Below, piece by piece: positions 8,661 to 16,467 of a DNA stretch of 53,174 nt (positions within the stretch are counted from its first letter, which is position 1; each line of letters begins with the position of its first letter). The position numbers were made by a program, and so were the translations under genes. Source of the DNA: Jatrophihabitans sp. (GTDB lineage Bacteria > Actinomycetota > Actinomycetes > Mycobacteriales > Jatrophihabitantaceae); the NCBI GenBank assembly GCA_025924515.1, contig JAICIE010000010.1, positions 1 to 53,174 on the forward strand, written 5' to 3'. The notes under the pieces were generated by a model. That model saw only the letters and a program-made list of their open reading frames with translations. It made no database searches and had not been told where the DNA came from.

Positions 8661-10183
8661 CGTCCTCGGCCAAGGACATCGCGGCCGCGCGCGGGGCGAC
8701 GCTGGCGCCCTCCGAGCGAGCCGCGGGCAAGCTCGCCACGCAGGGCAAGCTCTACGTCCGCGAGCGGATCGCGCTGCTGTTCGACGAGGACAGCTTCGTC
8801 GAGGACGGTCAGCTCGCCAACGCGCTGGCGAGCGGGCTCCCCGCCGACGGCGTCGTCACCGGGCAGGGGCTCGTCGACGGCCGACCCGCACTGGTCGTCG
8901 CGAACGACCCGACGGTCAAAGCTGGCTCGTGGGGCGCCAGGACGGTCGAAAAAATCATCAGGATCACTGAGCGGGCTTTGACCGAGGAGCTGCCCGTCTT
9001 CTGGCTCATCGATTCCGCGGGCGCGCGGATCCCCGACCAGGTCGCGCTCTTCCCCGGGCGCCGCGGCGCCGGGCGGATCTTCCACAACCAGGTCGCGCTG
9101 TCGGGCAAGGTGCCGCAGATCTGCTGCCTGTTCGGTCCGTCCGCCGCGGGAGGCGCCTACATCCCGGCTTTCTGCGATGTCGTGATCATGGTGGAGGGCA
9201 ACGCCTCGATGTACCTTGGCTCGCCACGGATGGCCGAGATGGTGGTGGGCGAGAAGGTGACGCTGGAGGAGATGGGCGGCGCCCGCATGCACGCCACCGT
9301 CTCCGGATGCGGCGACAACCTGGCGGTCGACGACGAGGACGCGCTCGAGCAGGCGAAGCTGCTGTTCTCCTACCTGCCGACCTGCTGGCGCGAGCAGCCG
9401 CCAGACGCCGAAGCAGAGGAGCCGGCAGGTTTCCTGGCGGAGGACATCGTGCCGGCCGACGAATCGGTGCCCTTCGACGTGCACGCCGTGATGGACGGCC
9501 TCGTCGACGAGGGGTCCTTCTTCGAGGTCAAGCCCTTGTTCGCGGCCGAGGTCGTCGTGGGCTTCGCGCGCATCGACGGGCACCCGATCGGGATCGTCGC
9601 GAACAACTCCGCTGTGCGGGGAGGCGTGCTCTTCGTCGACTCCGCAGACAAGGCAGCGCGGTTCATCTGGCTCTGCGACGCCTTCAACATCCCGCTCCTC
9701 TACCTTGCCGACGTCCCCGGATTCATGATCGGCAGCGCCGTCGAACGGCAGGGGATCATCCGCCACGGCGCGAAAATGATCACGGCCGTGTCCGAGGCGA
9801 CCGTGCCGCAGGTGTCGGTGATCCTCCGGAAGGCTTACGGTGCCGGGCTCTACGCCATGGCGGGGCCCGGGTTCATGCCCGACGCGTGCATCGCCCTGCC
9901 CACCGCGAAGATCGCGGTCATGGGTCCGGAGGCGGCAGTGAACGCGGTCTATGCCAACAAGATCGCCGACATCGCCGATCCGGAGCAGCGGGCGCGCTAC
10001 GTCGCCGACCGGCGCGCCGAGTACGAGCAGGACGTCGACCTGTTGCGGCTGGCCTCCGACCTCGTCCTCGACGCCATCATCGACCCGGGCGAGCTGCGCG
10101 CGGAGTTGGTGCGCCGCTTCGCGGTGCTCGTGGGCAAGAACCGGCGCTTCGCCGACAAGCGCCACGGGGTGCCGCCGATATGA
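8657..10183 (+). CDS. accD: Acyl-CoA carboxylase beta subunit (carboxyltransferase)
   Basis: Transfers CO2 from the biotin of the alpha subunit to an acyl-CoA. The 508 residues contain both crotonase-fold halves. In the N-half, FGPSAAGGAYIPAFCD shows the oxyanion-hole glycines; in the C-half, DVPGFMIGSAVERQGIIRHGAK and KAYGAGLYAMAGPGF do the same. The C-terminal KRHGVPPI resembles the ending of other AccD proteins. Sequence alone does not say whether the substrate is acetyl-, propionyl- or a branched acyl-CoA. Its partner dehydrogenase suggests the oxidised product of that enzyme may be the substrate. The ATG overlaps the 32-codon ORF, and its stop overlaps the epsilon-subunit ATG. Confidence 0.92.
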   Translation: MTSSAKDIAAARGATLAPSERAAGKLATQGKLYVRERIALLFDEDSFVEDGQLANALASGLPADGVVTGQGLVDGRPALVVANDPTVKAGSWGARTVEKIIRITERALTEELPVFWLIDSAGARIPDQVALFPGRRGAGRIFHNQVALSGKVPQICCLFGPSAAGGAYIPAFCDVVIMVEGNASMYLGSPRMAEMVVGEKVTLEEMGGARMHATVSGCGDNLAVDDEDALEQAKLLFSYLPTCWREQPPDAEAEEPAGFLAEDIVPADESVPFDVHAVMDGLVDEGSFFEVKPLFAAEVVVGFARIDGHPIGIVANNSAVRGGVLFVDSADKAARFIWLCDAFNIPLLYLADVPGFMIGSAVERQGIIRHGAKMITAVSEATVPQVSVILRKAYGAGLYAMAGPGFMPDACIALPTAKIAVMGPEAAVNAVYANKIADIADPEQRARYVADRRAEYEQDVDLLRLASDLVLDAIIDPGELRAELVRRFAVLVGKNRRFADKRHGVPPI

Positions 10184-10341
10184 GGGTCCTCATGATTCGC
10201 GGACCGGTGAGCGCGGAGGAGCTGGCCGCCGTGGTCGCCGCCCTGTCGACCCGCCGGGCGGCCCCGGCGACTCCACGCTACGAGGAGTGGCGGCGCGCCC
10301 GGCTGGCGGCCGTACGTGGTGAACCGGGCGGTTGCGGGTAG
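10180..10341 (+). CDS. accE: Acyl-CoA carboxylase epsilon subunit
   Basis: A 53-residue protein with the epsilon pattern: a short beta start leading into IRGPVSAEELAAVVAALS, a variable Ala-rich loop, then an aromatic/basic YEEWRRARLAAVR tail. In actinobacterial complexes epsilon tightens alpha-beta association and raises activity. The ATG overlaps the accD stop (ATGA). It is shorter than the epsilon subunit at 16577-16804, but both share the RG-P-x-EELAAV core. This gene ends the divergent operon. Confidence 0.85.
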   Translation: MRVLMIRGPVSAEELAAVVAALSTRRAAPATPRYEEWRRARLAAVRGEPGGCG

Positions 10342-10350
10342 GACGACCCC

Positions 10351-11082
10351 ATGCCGCCGACCGACCTCATGCTCGTCCGGCACGGCGAGAGCGTCGGCAA
10401 CGTCGCGAGCGCCGAGGCCTGGGCGGCGAAGGCCGAGACCATCGACATCAACCTGCGTGATCCCGACGTGCCGCTCTCCCCGCTCGGCGAGCGGCAGGCC
10501 CGCGCGCTTGGCCGGTGGCTCGCCGAACGGCCGCACTCGCCCGCGGCGGTGTGGTCGTCTCCGTACGTGCGGGCGCGGGAGACGATCGGGATCGCGCTGG
10601 ACGAGGCCGGACACGGCGACGTCGACGTGCTGATCGACGAGCGGCTCCGCGACCGCGAGCTCGGCATTCTCGACCGGCTTACGGCACGCGGGATCGAAGC
10701 GCAATATCCCGGGGAGCGGGCCCGCCGGCGGTACCTCGGGAAGATGTACTACCGGCCGCCCGGCGGCGAGTCGTGGGCCGATGTGGCGCTGCGCCTGCGC
10801 AGTTTCCTGCGGGACCTGCTTGCCGACGGGCCCAGCGGAACGGTCCTCATCACCGCCCACGACGCGGTGATCGTCCTCATCCGCTACGTCCTCACCCGCA
10901 TGACGGAGGAGGAGGTGCTGAAGGTCGCCGCCGAAGGAACCGTTGCCAACGCCTCGGTCACTACCCTGCACCGGGAACGCGACGGCACCTGGGCCTACTC
11001 CGGTTACCACGAGCAGGACGTGTTGGCGGACGAGGGCGTGCCCGCCACCGAACATGGACGGGAGAGCGATGTCCGCGGCTGA
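10351..11082 (+). CDS. Histidine phosphatase (phosphoglycerate mutase superfamily)
   Basis: A 243-residue phosphatase with the phospho-accepting LVRHGES at residues about 8-14 and the second catalytic His in ITAHDAVI near 171. LGERQARALGRWL and SSPYVRARETI are also typical. Insertions such as YRPPGGESWADVALRL match the broad-specificity acid-phosphatase group rather than glycolytic Gpm. It begins 9 bp after accE and overlaps the next gene by 14 bp, so it probably belongs to the same transcript. The substrate is unknown. Confidence 0.88.
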   Translation: MPPTDLMLVRHGESVGNVASAEAWAAKAETIDINLRDPDVPLSPLGERQARALGRWLAERPHSPAAVWSSPYVRARETIGIALDEAGHGDVDVLIDERLRDRELGILDRLTARGIEAQYPGERARRRYLGKMYYRPPGGESWADVALRLRSFLRDLLADGPSGTVLITAHDAVIVLIRYVLTRMTEEEVLKVAAEGTVANASVTTLHRERDGTWAYSGYHEQDVLADEGVPATEHGRESDVRG

Positions 11083-11920
11083 GCCGGTGACCCCCGCGGT
11101 GCTGCGCGACTGGCCGTTGCCGCAGCCGGGCGAGTCCAAGCACAGCCGCGGGCACGTGCTGGTGGCCGGGGGCAGCGCGTCGACCCCCGGCGGGGCTCTG
11201 TTGGCCGGGCTGGCCGCGCTGCGGGTGGGCGCCGGAGTGCTGCGCCTGGCGGTCGCGCAGTCGGTCGCGGCGATGGTGGCCGTGACGGTGCCGGAGGCGG
11301 CTGTGGTGGGGTTGTCCGCGCTCGACGACGGCTCGGGGGAATCGGACGAGCTTGCCGCGCGTCTCGACGGCGTCGAGTCTGCGCTGGTCGGTCCCGGGCT
11401 CGACAACGCCGACTCGGCTCGCTACCTGGTGCGCGCGGTGCTCGACCACGCGCCGGCCGATGCCCGAGTCGTGCTCGATGCCTACGCTCTCGGGATCCTG
11501 GCCGACCTTGACGGCCGCGACGCCCTGCGCGGTCGTCTGGTGCTCACGCCCAACCGGCCGGAAGCCGGACGATTGCTGCCGAAGGTCGGCGACGACAAGA
11601 TCGCCGTGGCGCGCGAGATCGCCGATAGGTACGGGGCGGCCGTGAGTTACGAGAACGCGCTGGCGGATCCGGACGGCGCCTGCTGGTCGATCCCGACCGG
11701 GCATGCCGGGCTGGGCACCTCCGGGAGCGGGGACGTCCTCGCCGGCGCCATCGCCGGCCTGCTGGCTCGGGGCGCCGACCCCGCCCAGGCGGTGTGCTGG
11801 GCGACGTACTTGCACACCGCCGCCGGCGACCGCCTGGCGCCGCGGGTCGGCCGTCTCGGCTTCCTCGCCCGGGAACTCGTCGACGAGATGCCGCGCATCC
11901 TCACCGAGCTCGAAGCCTGA
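11069..11920 (+). CDS. nnrD: ADP-dependent NAD(P)H-hydrate dehydratase
   Basis: Repairs hydrated NAD(P)H using ADP. The 283-residue protein is the dehydratase domain only, without the epimerase (YjeF_N/NnrE) domain found in many bifunctional versions. Visible ribokinase-fold features: HSRGHVLVAGGS at about 24-35, LVGPGLDNADS near 111, LTPNRPEAGRL near 165, and the catalytic GTSGSGDVLAGAIAGLLARG near 215. The ATG at 11069 is chosen for the adjacent GGGAG; an in-frame ATG at 11054 would add five residues. It overlaps the phosphatase gene and converges with maf. Confidence 0.9.
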   Translation: MSAAEPVTPAVLRDWPLPQPGESKHSRGHVLVAGGSASTPGGALLAGLAALRVGAGVLRLAVAQSVAAMVAVTVPEAAVVGLSALDDGSGESDELAARLDGVESALVGPGLDNADSARYLVRAVLDHAPADARVVLDAYALGILADLDGRDALRGRLVLTPNRPEAGRLLPKVGDDKIAVAREIADRYGAAVSYENALADPDGACWSIPTGHAGLGTSGSGDVLAGAIAGLLARGADPAQAVCWATYLHTAAGDRLAPRVGRLGFLARELVDEMPRILTELEA

Positions 11921-11989
11921 ACAGAACGGAAACCTGATCGGTCTTTCGGGCGGGACGGCGCCGTCAGAGCCGGCCGCACCCGACGGCTT

Positions 11990-12613
11990 TCAGCCCTTCG
12001 TCCGGGTCTCTGAATGCGTGGCCGGATAGCCGAGGTCGACCAAGCCGTAGCCGAGGGTCTGCAGCATCTTTCGCAATGTCGGCAGCGACAGCCCGACGAC
12101 ATTGTGGTGATCGCCGTCGACGGCCTCGACGAACCAGCCACCAAGCCCGTCGACGGTGAAGGCGCCGGCCACCCGCTCGGGCTCGCCCGTCGCGCAATAG
12201 AGGTCGATCTCCGCGTCGCTGACCTCGGCGAAGCGAACGGTCGTCGCCACCGTGGCGCGGATCCTGGCGTCGTTCCCGACGTCGACCAGGCTGTGTCCGG
12301 TGTACAGGAGACCTGATGATCCGCGCATCTGCCGCCACCGCTGTGCGGCGTCCTCGCAGGTCGCCGGCTTCCCGAGTGGGCGCTCGTCGAGTTCGAGCAG
12401 CGAGTCGCAGCCGAGCACGAGCGTCCCTGCCGGGTGGCGGGCGGCGACGTCCTCGGCCTTGAGATCGGCCAGCCGCTGCACCAGCTGCGCGGTCGTCGCG
12501 GCTGTCACCGCGTCCTCGTCCACCCCGCTCACCTCGACGTCGAAGCGGATCCCGGCACGGGTCAGCGTCTCGCGGCGCGCAGGGCTGGCGCTGGCCAGGA
12601 CGAGGCGGATCAC
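11990..12613 (-). CDS. maf: Maf-like nucleoside triphosphate pyrophosphatase
   Basis: House-cleaning NTP pyrophosphatase (dTTP/UTP or modified nucleotides). The 207 residues open with LVLASASPARRETL, the Maf signature loop, and continue with GCDSLLELDERPLGKP and YTGHSLVDVG. The GTG at 12613 overlaps the stop of the upstream acyl-CoA dehydrogenase (GTGA), so the two are translationally coupled. Mycobacteria also keep a maf gene close to accE5/accD5, which supports ancestral synteny here. Confidence 0.92.
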   Translation of the reverse strand: MIRLVLASASPARRETLTRAGIRFDVEVSGVDEDAVTAATTAQLVQRLADLKAEDVAARHPAGTLVLGCDSLLELDERPLGKPATCEDAAQRWRQMRGSSGLLYTGHSLVDVGNDARIRATVATTVRFAEVSDAEIDLYCATGEPERVAGAFTVDGLGGWFVEAVDGDHHNVVGLSLPTLRKMLQTLGYGLVDLGYPATHSETRTKG

Positions 12614-13755
12614 AGACCGATCGACTTGGCGACGACCGTCTTCATGATCTCGGTGGTGCCGCCGTAGATACGGGTCACCCGCGCGTCGGCATAGCGCCGG
12701 GCGATCGGGTACTCGGTCATGTAGCCGTAACCGCCGTGCAGCTGCAGGCAGCGGTCCATGACCCGGCCCTGCAATTCGGTGCACCACCACTTCGCCTTCG
12801 CGGCGTCGGCAGCGGTGAGCTCACCGGAGTTGAGCAAGTCGACGCACTTGTCGAGGAACGCCTGGGCGACGTCGAGTTCGGTCGCGATCTCCGCGAGGAC
12901 GAACTTGGTGTTCTGGAAGCTGCCGATGCTGGTGCCGAATGCCTTCCGGTCGCCGACGTAGCGCAGCGTCTCGTCGAAGGCGGCGCGCGCCTCGGCGAGC
13001 CCGGCCAGAGCGATGGACAGCCGCTCCTGCGGCAGCTTCGCGGTCAGCATCTGGAACCCGGCGCCCTCCTCGCCGAGGATGTTCGCCACCGGGACCCGAA
13101 CCTCGCTGAACGACAGCTCGGCGGTGTCCTGGGAGTGCAGGCCGAGCTTGTCGAGGTTGCGGCCGCGTTCGAACCCCGGCATACCGCGCTCGACAACGAG
13201 CAGGGAGATGCCTCGGTGGCGATCGTCACTCGTCCTCGCCGCGACGATCACCAGGTCGGCGTTGATGCCGTTGGTGATGAAGGTCTTGCTGCCGTTGAGC
13301 AGGTACTCGCCGCCGTTCTTCCGGGCGGTGCTGCGGATCCCGGCCAGATCCGAGCCGGCACCCGGTTCGGTCATGGCAACGGCGGTGATCAGCGTGCCGT
13401 CGGCGATTCCGGGCAGCCAGCGTGCCTTCTGGTCGTCCGTCGTGTAGCTGAGGAAGTAAGGCAGGCAGATGTCGCTGTGCAGGGTGATCCCGAGCCCGGT
13501 GCCGGTGATGCCCAGCGCGGCGACCTGCTCGCCGAGCGCCTGGTTGAACCGGAAGTCGGCCACCCCGCCGCCGCCGTACTGCTCGGGGACGGCGGTGCCG
13601 AGGAAGCCGCCCCTGCCGGCCTCCTCAAAGACCTCGCGCGGCGTGATGCCGGCGCGCTCCCACTCCGCGAAATGCGGGACGATCGCCTTCTCGGCGAAGG
13701 TGCGGAACGCGTCGGCGAAGGCCAGGTGCTCCTCGTCGAAGTGCGTACGCTTCAT
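12610..13755 (-). CDS. Acyl-CoA dehydrogenase, long-chain/LCAD-like
   Basis: A 381-residue acyl-CoA dehydrogenase with AVAMTEPGAGSDLAG and TFITNGINADL flavin-binding segments and the C-terminal ADARVTRIYGGTTEIMK. The last motif has Gly where MCAD-type enzymes have the catalytic Glu, so the base is probably Glu244 in LPQERLSIA, the position used by long-chain and isovaleryl-CoA dehydrogenases. The start is MKRTHFDEEH at 13755; further upstream reading gives low-complexity sequence. It is coupled to maf and divergent from the MTA phosphorylase gene across 205 bp. The substrate chain length is an inference. Confidence 0.9.
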   Translation of the reverse strand: MKRTHFDEEHLAFADAFRTFAEKAIVPHFAEWERAGITPREVFEEAGRGGFLGTAVPEQYGGGGVADFRFNQALGEQVAALGITGTGLGITLHSDICLPYFLSYTTDDQKARWLPGIADGTLITAVAMTEPGAGSDLAGIRSTARKNGGEYLLNGSKTFITNGINADLVIVAARTSDDRHRGISLLVVERGMPGFERGRNLDKLGLHSQDTAELSFSEVRVPVANILGEEGAGFQMLTAKLPQERLSIALAGLAEARAAFDETLRYVGDRKAFGTSIGSFQNTKFVLAEIATELDVAQAFLDKCVDLLNSGELTAADAAKAKWWCTELQGRVMDRCLQLHGGYGYMTEYPIARRYADARVTRIYGGTTEIMKTVVAKSIGL

Positions 13756-13960
13756 GCGGGCTCCCGTGGTCCGGCTGGTCGTTCCCGTTGTACCGCAGGC
13801 GGCAGCCGGATGCAGCGCGGCCGGAGCCAAGATCCGGGGCTCCCTCCGGCCTTGCGAAACCCGCGCGAGGATCGAACGTCCTCCTCGTTCCTGCGCTCAT
13901 CGTCCTCGATCGAGCAGAATGCGCAGCTAAGCGTAAGGCTGGGCTCGGGAAGGGAGGCAT

Positions 13961-14755
13961 ATGGCTGCGCCGGTAGGGGTGATCGGCGGCTCGGGGTTCT
14001 ACTCGTTGCTGGCGGACGCGTGCGCGGTTGAACCGGCCACTCCGTACGGTGCGCCGAGCGGACCGTTGACCGTCGGTTCGCTGGCCGGACGGGACATCGT
14101 CTTCCTTCCGCGGCACGGTGCAGGGCACGAATTCCCGCCCCATCTCGTGCCGTATCGGGCGAACCTCTGGGCATTGCGCGCGCTGGGTGCGCAGCAGGTG
14201 TTGTCACTGTCCGCTGTCGGCTCGCTGACCCCGTCGCTCGGCGTCGGCTCGCGCGTGGTGCCGTCGCAGCTCGTCGATCGCACGTCCGGTCGGGCGCACA
14301 CGTACTTCGACTCGCCGTCGGGGGTCGGTCATGTGTCATTCGCGGACCCGTACTGCCCTCGCGGCCGCGCCGCTGCGTTGTCGGCGCCGGGTGCCGTGGA
14401 CGGCGGAACCCTCGTGGTCGTGAACGGGCCGCGGTTCTCCTCGCGGGCCGAGTCGCTCGAATTTCAGGCGCGGGGCTGGTCGGTGATCGGGATGACCGCG
14501 ATGCCCGAGGCCGCCCTCGCGCGGGAGCTGGCGCTCTGCTACACGACCCTGGCGCTGGTCACCGACCTGGACGCGGGCGTCGTCGAGGGGGCCGGGGTGA
14601 CGCACGGCGAGGTGCTGACGGCGTTCGCGGCGAACCTGCCCAGGCTGCGGGAGCTGCTCGTCCGGACGCTCGAGGCCTTGCCGGCCGCGCAGGAGGGCTG
14701 TGTCTGCGGGGGCGTGTCGGCGCTGCCCGCGTCGTTCCGCGCACGTCTGCCGTGA
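13961..14755 (+). CDS. S-methyl-5'-thioadenosine phosphorylase family (purine nucleoside phosphorylase superfamily)
   Basis: A 264-residue trimeric-type phosphorylase. VGVIGGSGFYSL at residues about 5-16 supplies the phosphate-binding GGSGFY. LPRHGAGHEFPPHLVPYRANLWAL is the conserved His-rich loop. NGPRFSSRAES near 148 and IGMTAMPEAALARELALCY near 168 are the MTAP signatures. It either cleaves methylthioadenosine to adenine and methylthioribose-1-phosphate or acts on another purine nucleoside; the family is hard to separate by sequence. GGGAGG sits just ahead of the ATG. Confidence 0.88.
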   Translation: MAAPVGVIGGSGFYSLLADACAVEPATPYGAPSGPLTVGSLAGRDIVFLPRHGAGHEFPPHLVPYRANLWALRALGAQQVLSLSAVGSLTPSLGVGSRVVPSQLVDRTSGRAHTYFDSPSGVGHVSFADPYCPRGRAAALSAPGAVDGGTLVVVNGPRFSSRAESLEFQARGWSVIGMTAMPEAALARELALCYTTLALVTDLDAGVVEGAGVTHGEVLTAFAANLPRLRELLVRTLEALPAAQEGCVCGGVSALPASFRARLP

Positions 14756-14788
14756 AGGATCGGCGATCGTGGCCGTCCTCGGCGCGGC

Positions 14789-14880
14789 TCGCCGTCCGTC
14801 CTCGTCGCCCGTGCTCGCCGCCCGTGCGCGCCGGGTGGCGTCCCGCCCGTGCTCGTCGCCCGTCCTCGTCGCCCGTCCTC
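14789..14880. repeat. Imperfect 12-13 bp tandem repeats
   Basis: After the phosphorylase stop, units resembling CCCGTCCTCGTCG and CCCGTGCTCGCCG repeat about seven times with substitutions up to the first inverted-repeat element. No credible coding frame is seen in this 217-bp gap. Confidence 0.65.
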
Positions 14881-14936
14881 CTTGATCAACAGACAATCCG
14901 CGTCGTGATAGCAGCACTAACCGTCTCTTGATCAAG
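14881..14936. repeat. Inverted-repeat element, copy 1
   Basis: Left arm starting TTGATCAACAGACAATCCGC, loop GTCGTGATAGCAGC at 14902-14915, and a diverged right arm ending TCTTGATCAAG. The outer CTTGATCAA/TTGATCAAG ends pair perfectly. The left arm is the exact reverse complement of the right arms of copies 2 and 4. It lies just downstream of the DUF559-like gene. Confidence 0.8.
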
Positions 14937-14972
14937 AGGACGAAGGCTTGCGAAGCAGCGCCGGCGTCACGA

Positions 14973-15878
14973 TCAGGCCGGTCGGGAGGCAGCGCGTGAG
15001 GCCAGCCAGGCAGTGACATCGGCGGCGAAGCGATGGTCGTCGAGCAATGCCGACGGGGGCCGGTGGATGACCGAGTGGCCCAGGGTCGTCAGCGCCAGGT
15101 GGCGGTCCATCGTGCGCCGCCACATAGCCGGGTCCAAGTGGTACTCGACGCTGTCGATCTCCAGGATCGCGCGAAGGGCCCGCCACAGGAAGTCGGCGAC
15201 ATAGTGGCCGCCACCTGGAAGGAGGATGACCGCGTTCTGCTCGAAGGCCGGCACCCCCGCTCGGCGGAGGATCTGGGCGGCCCGAGCCTCCGGCGCCGAC
15301 GCCGCGCCCGCGGTCACTTCCAGTAGGGCCTGCCTCAAGAGCGCGCTGCCGTTGCGAGGTCCTCCAGCCAGTTCGGTCTGCAGCTCGCTGAGCGTGCAGT
15401 GTCCGTCGCGGACGACGCGGGCAATGAGCTGGCGCGCATCATCGATCCGCCGCAGGGTGAGGGCGTGGTCGGCCGCGGCCCGTGCAATCACCACTCGGCG
15501 CGGGCCGCCATCCAGAAGCCGCTCGACCGGGCGGCTCGACGGGCGTACGTGCACCCAGGTCGATGACCGAGGGCGCCGGCCAAGGGGTACCAGCACCAGG
15601 ACGCTGTCGGGAAAGGGCATCCGGATGCCGGAGGCCCACAGCCCGGCCGCGCCGGACAGCAGTGCATCCGGCCCGCCGTATGCCAGCGCGGCTTCCAGCC
15701 GGTCCCAGTTGCTCACATCTGGGCCGGTGCGGTAGACCCCGGGGAGCATCGGCCTCCAGCGGACACCGTCGCAGCGCCAGCGCAGGGCGGCGGGCGTGAG
15801 GCCCCGACGCACCGCCTCGGCGCGGTCGAGGACGCGCGGAAGAGCGTCGGGGTCGTAAACCGGCCAGTCGTCGTCCAT
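14973..15878 (-). CDS. DUF559/AbiEi-antitoxin-like endonuclease-fold protein
   Basis: A 301-residue protein of an actinobacterial group with an N-terminal AbiEi-like winged helix (ALPRVLDRAEAVRRGLTP, then LRWRCDGVRWRPMLPGVYRT, residues about 11-50). The middle is helical. The C-terminal restriction-endonuclease-like half has ADFLWRALRAILEIDSVEYH near 235-255. That D...ExD pattern resembles the DUF559/Vsr fold, but Asp replaces the usual Lys, so nuclease activity is doubtful. The gene is bracketed by inverted-repeat copies 1 and 2. No toxin partner is adjacent, so an antitoxin role is not supported. Function is unknown. Confidence 0.75.
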   Translation of the reverse strand: MDDDWPVYDPDALPRVLDRAEAVRRGLTPAALRWRCDGVRWRPMLPGVYRTGPDVSNWDRLEAALAYGGPDALLSGAAGLWASGIRMPFPDSVLVLVPLGRRPRSSTWVHVRPSSRPVERLLDGGPRRVVIARAAADHALTLRRIDDARQLIARVVRDGHCTLSELQTELAGGPRNGSALLRQALLEVTAGAASAPEARAAQILRRAGVPAFEQNAVILLPGGGHYVADFLWRALRAILEIDSVEYHLDPAMWRRTMDRHLALTTLGHSVIHRPPSALLDDHRFAADVTAWLASRAASRPA

Positions 15879-15928
15879 TCAGGCAGCCTGGCGCTCCGGC
15901 GAGCGGCGCGGGAAAAGCGAAATGGATC

Positions 15929-15937
15929 TGTGGACAA
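15929..15937 (-). other. DnaA-box sequence, copy 1
   Basis: TGTGGACAA is the reverse complement of TTGTCCACA, the preferred actinobacterial DnaA box. It opens a short hairpin (GACAACCGG at 15933-15941 and CCGGTTGTC at 15946-15954) just before inverted-repeat copy 2. Confidence 0.55.
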
Positions 15938-15955
15938 CCGGCCTCCCGGTTGTCG

Positions 15956-16007
15956 TGATCCACAGACAAACCTCGTCGTGATAGCAGCGCGGATTGTCTG
16001 TTGATCA
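15956..16007. repeat. Inverted-repeat element, copy 2
   Basis: Left arm TGATCCACAGACAAACCTC, conserved loop GTCGTGATAGCAGC at 15975-15988, right arm GCGGATTGTCTGTTGATCA at 15989-16007. The left arm contains TGATCCACA, one mismatch from an E. coli-type DnaA box on the plus strand. Confidence 0.85.
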
Positions 16008-16008
16008 C

Positions 16009-16104
16009 GGGACAGGGGTGGTCGGGACACGCGCGTGGCCGGGACAGGGGCGGCCGGGAAGGGGTGGCCGGGACAGGGGCGGCCGCGACACGGGCGGCCA
16101 GCCT
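16009..16104. repeat. 15-bp GC-rich minisatellite, block 1
   Basis: About six imperfect copies of GGGGTGGCCGGGACA follow inverted-repeat copy 2 and end at CAGCCTGGTGGGT, where the next large repeat unit begins. Confidence 0.75.
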
Positions 16105-16112
16105 GGTGGGTC

Positions 16113-16121
16113 TGTGGACAA
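16113..16121 (-). other. DnaA-box sequence, copy 2
   Basis: A second perfect TGTGGACAA, inside the conserved GGTGGGTCTGTGGACAACC that opens each large repeat unit, 184 bp from the first. Confidence 0.55.
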
Positions 16122-16139
16122 CCGGGCTCCCGGCTCTGG

Positions 16140-16188
16140 TTGATCAACAGACAACCGCTGTCGTGATAGCAGCGCTGATTGTCTGTTT
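16140..16188. repeat. Inverted-repeat element, copy 3
   Basis: Left arm TTGATCAACAGACAACCGCT, loop GTCGTGATAGCAGC at 16160-16173, right arm GCTGATTGTCTGTTT, whose end has diverged (TCCCACGGGACAGGG follows). Confidence 0.82.
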
Positions 16189-16197
16189 CCCACGGGA

Positions 16198-16376
16198 CAG
16201 GGGTGGCCGGGACATGCGCGTAGCCGGGACAGGGGTGGCCGGGAGGGGGTGGCCGGATAGGGGTGGCCGGGAAGGGGTGGCCGGGAAGGGGTGGCCGGGA
16301 CTGAGGGCGGCCGCGACAGGGGCGGCCGGGGCAGGGGCGGCCGGGAAGGGCGCGCGGCGCGGGGGAGCGGGCCAGC
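16198..16376. repeat. 15-bp GC-rich minisatellite, block 2
   Basis: A longer block of the GGGGTGGCCGGGA(C/A)A unit, about eleven copies with substitutions and one degenerate stretch near 16340-16376. It follows copy 3 exactly as block 1 follows copy 2, so the two differ mainly in copy number. Confidence 0.75.
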
Positions 16377-16386
16377 CTGGTGGGTT

Positions 16387-16395
16387 TGTGGACAA
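16387..16395 (-). other. DnaA-box sequence, copy 3
   Basis: A third perfect TGTGGACAA, 274 bp from the second, in GGTGGGTTTGTGGACAACCC. Confidence 0.55.
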
Positions 16396-16414
16396 CCCGG
16401 ACTCCCCGTTCCGG

Positions 16415-16467
16415 TTGATCAACAGACAACCGCTGTCGTGATAGCAGCGCGGATTGTCTGTTGATCA
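16415..16467. repeat. Inverted-repeat element, copy 4
   Basis: Left arm TTGATCAACAGACAACCGCT, loop GTCGTGATAGCAGC at 16435-16448, right arm GCGGATTGTCTGTTGATCA at 16449-16467. A short minisatellite remnant follows, reaching almost to the 3' end of accE5. Confidence 0.85.

Noticed and set aside
14973..15878. Type IV toxin-antitoxin (AbiE) system
   Set aside because: Only an AbiEi-like N-terminal domain is seen; no AbiEii nucleotidyltransferase-like toxin gene is adjacent.
15929..16467. CRISPR array
   Set aside because: Repeats are few, palindromic, unevenly spaced (184 and 274 bp), separated by minisatellites rather than unique spacers, and no cas gene is present.
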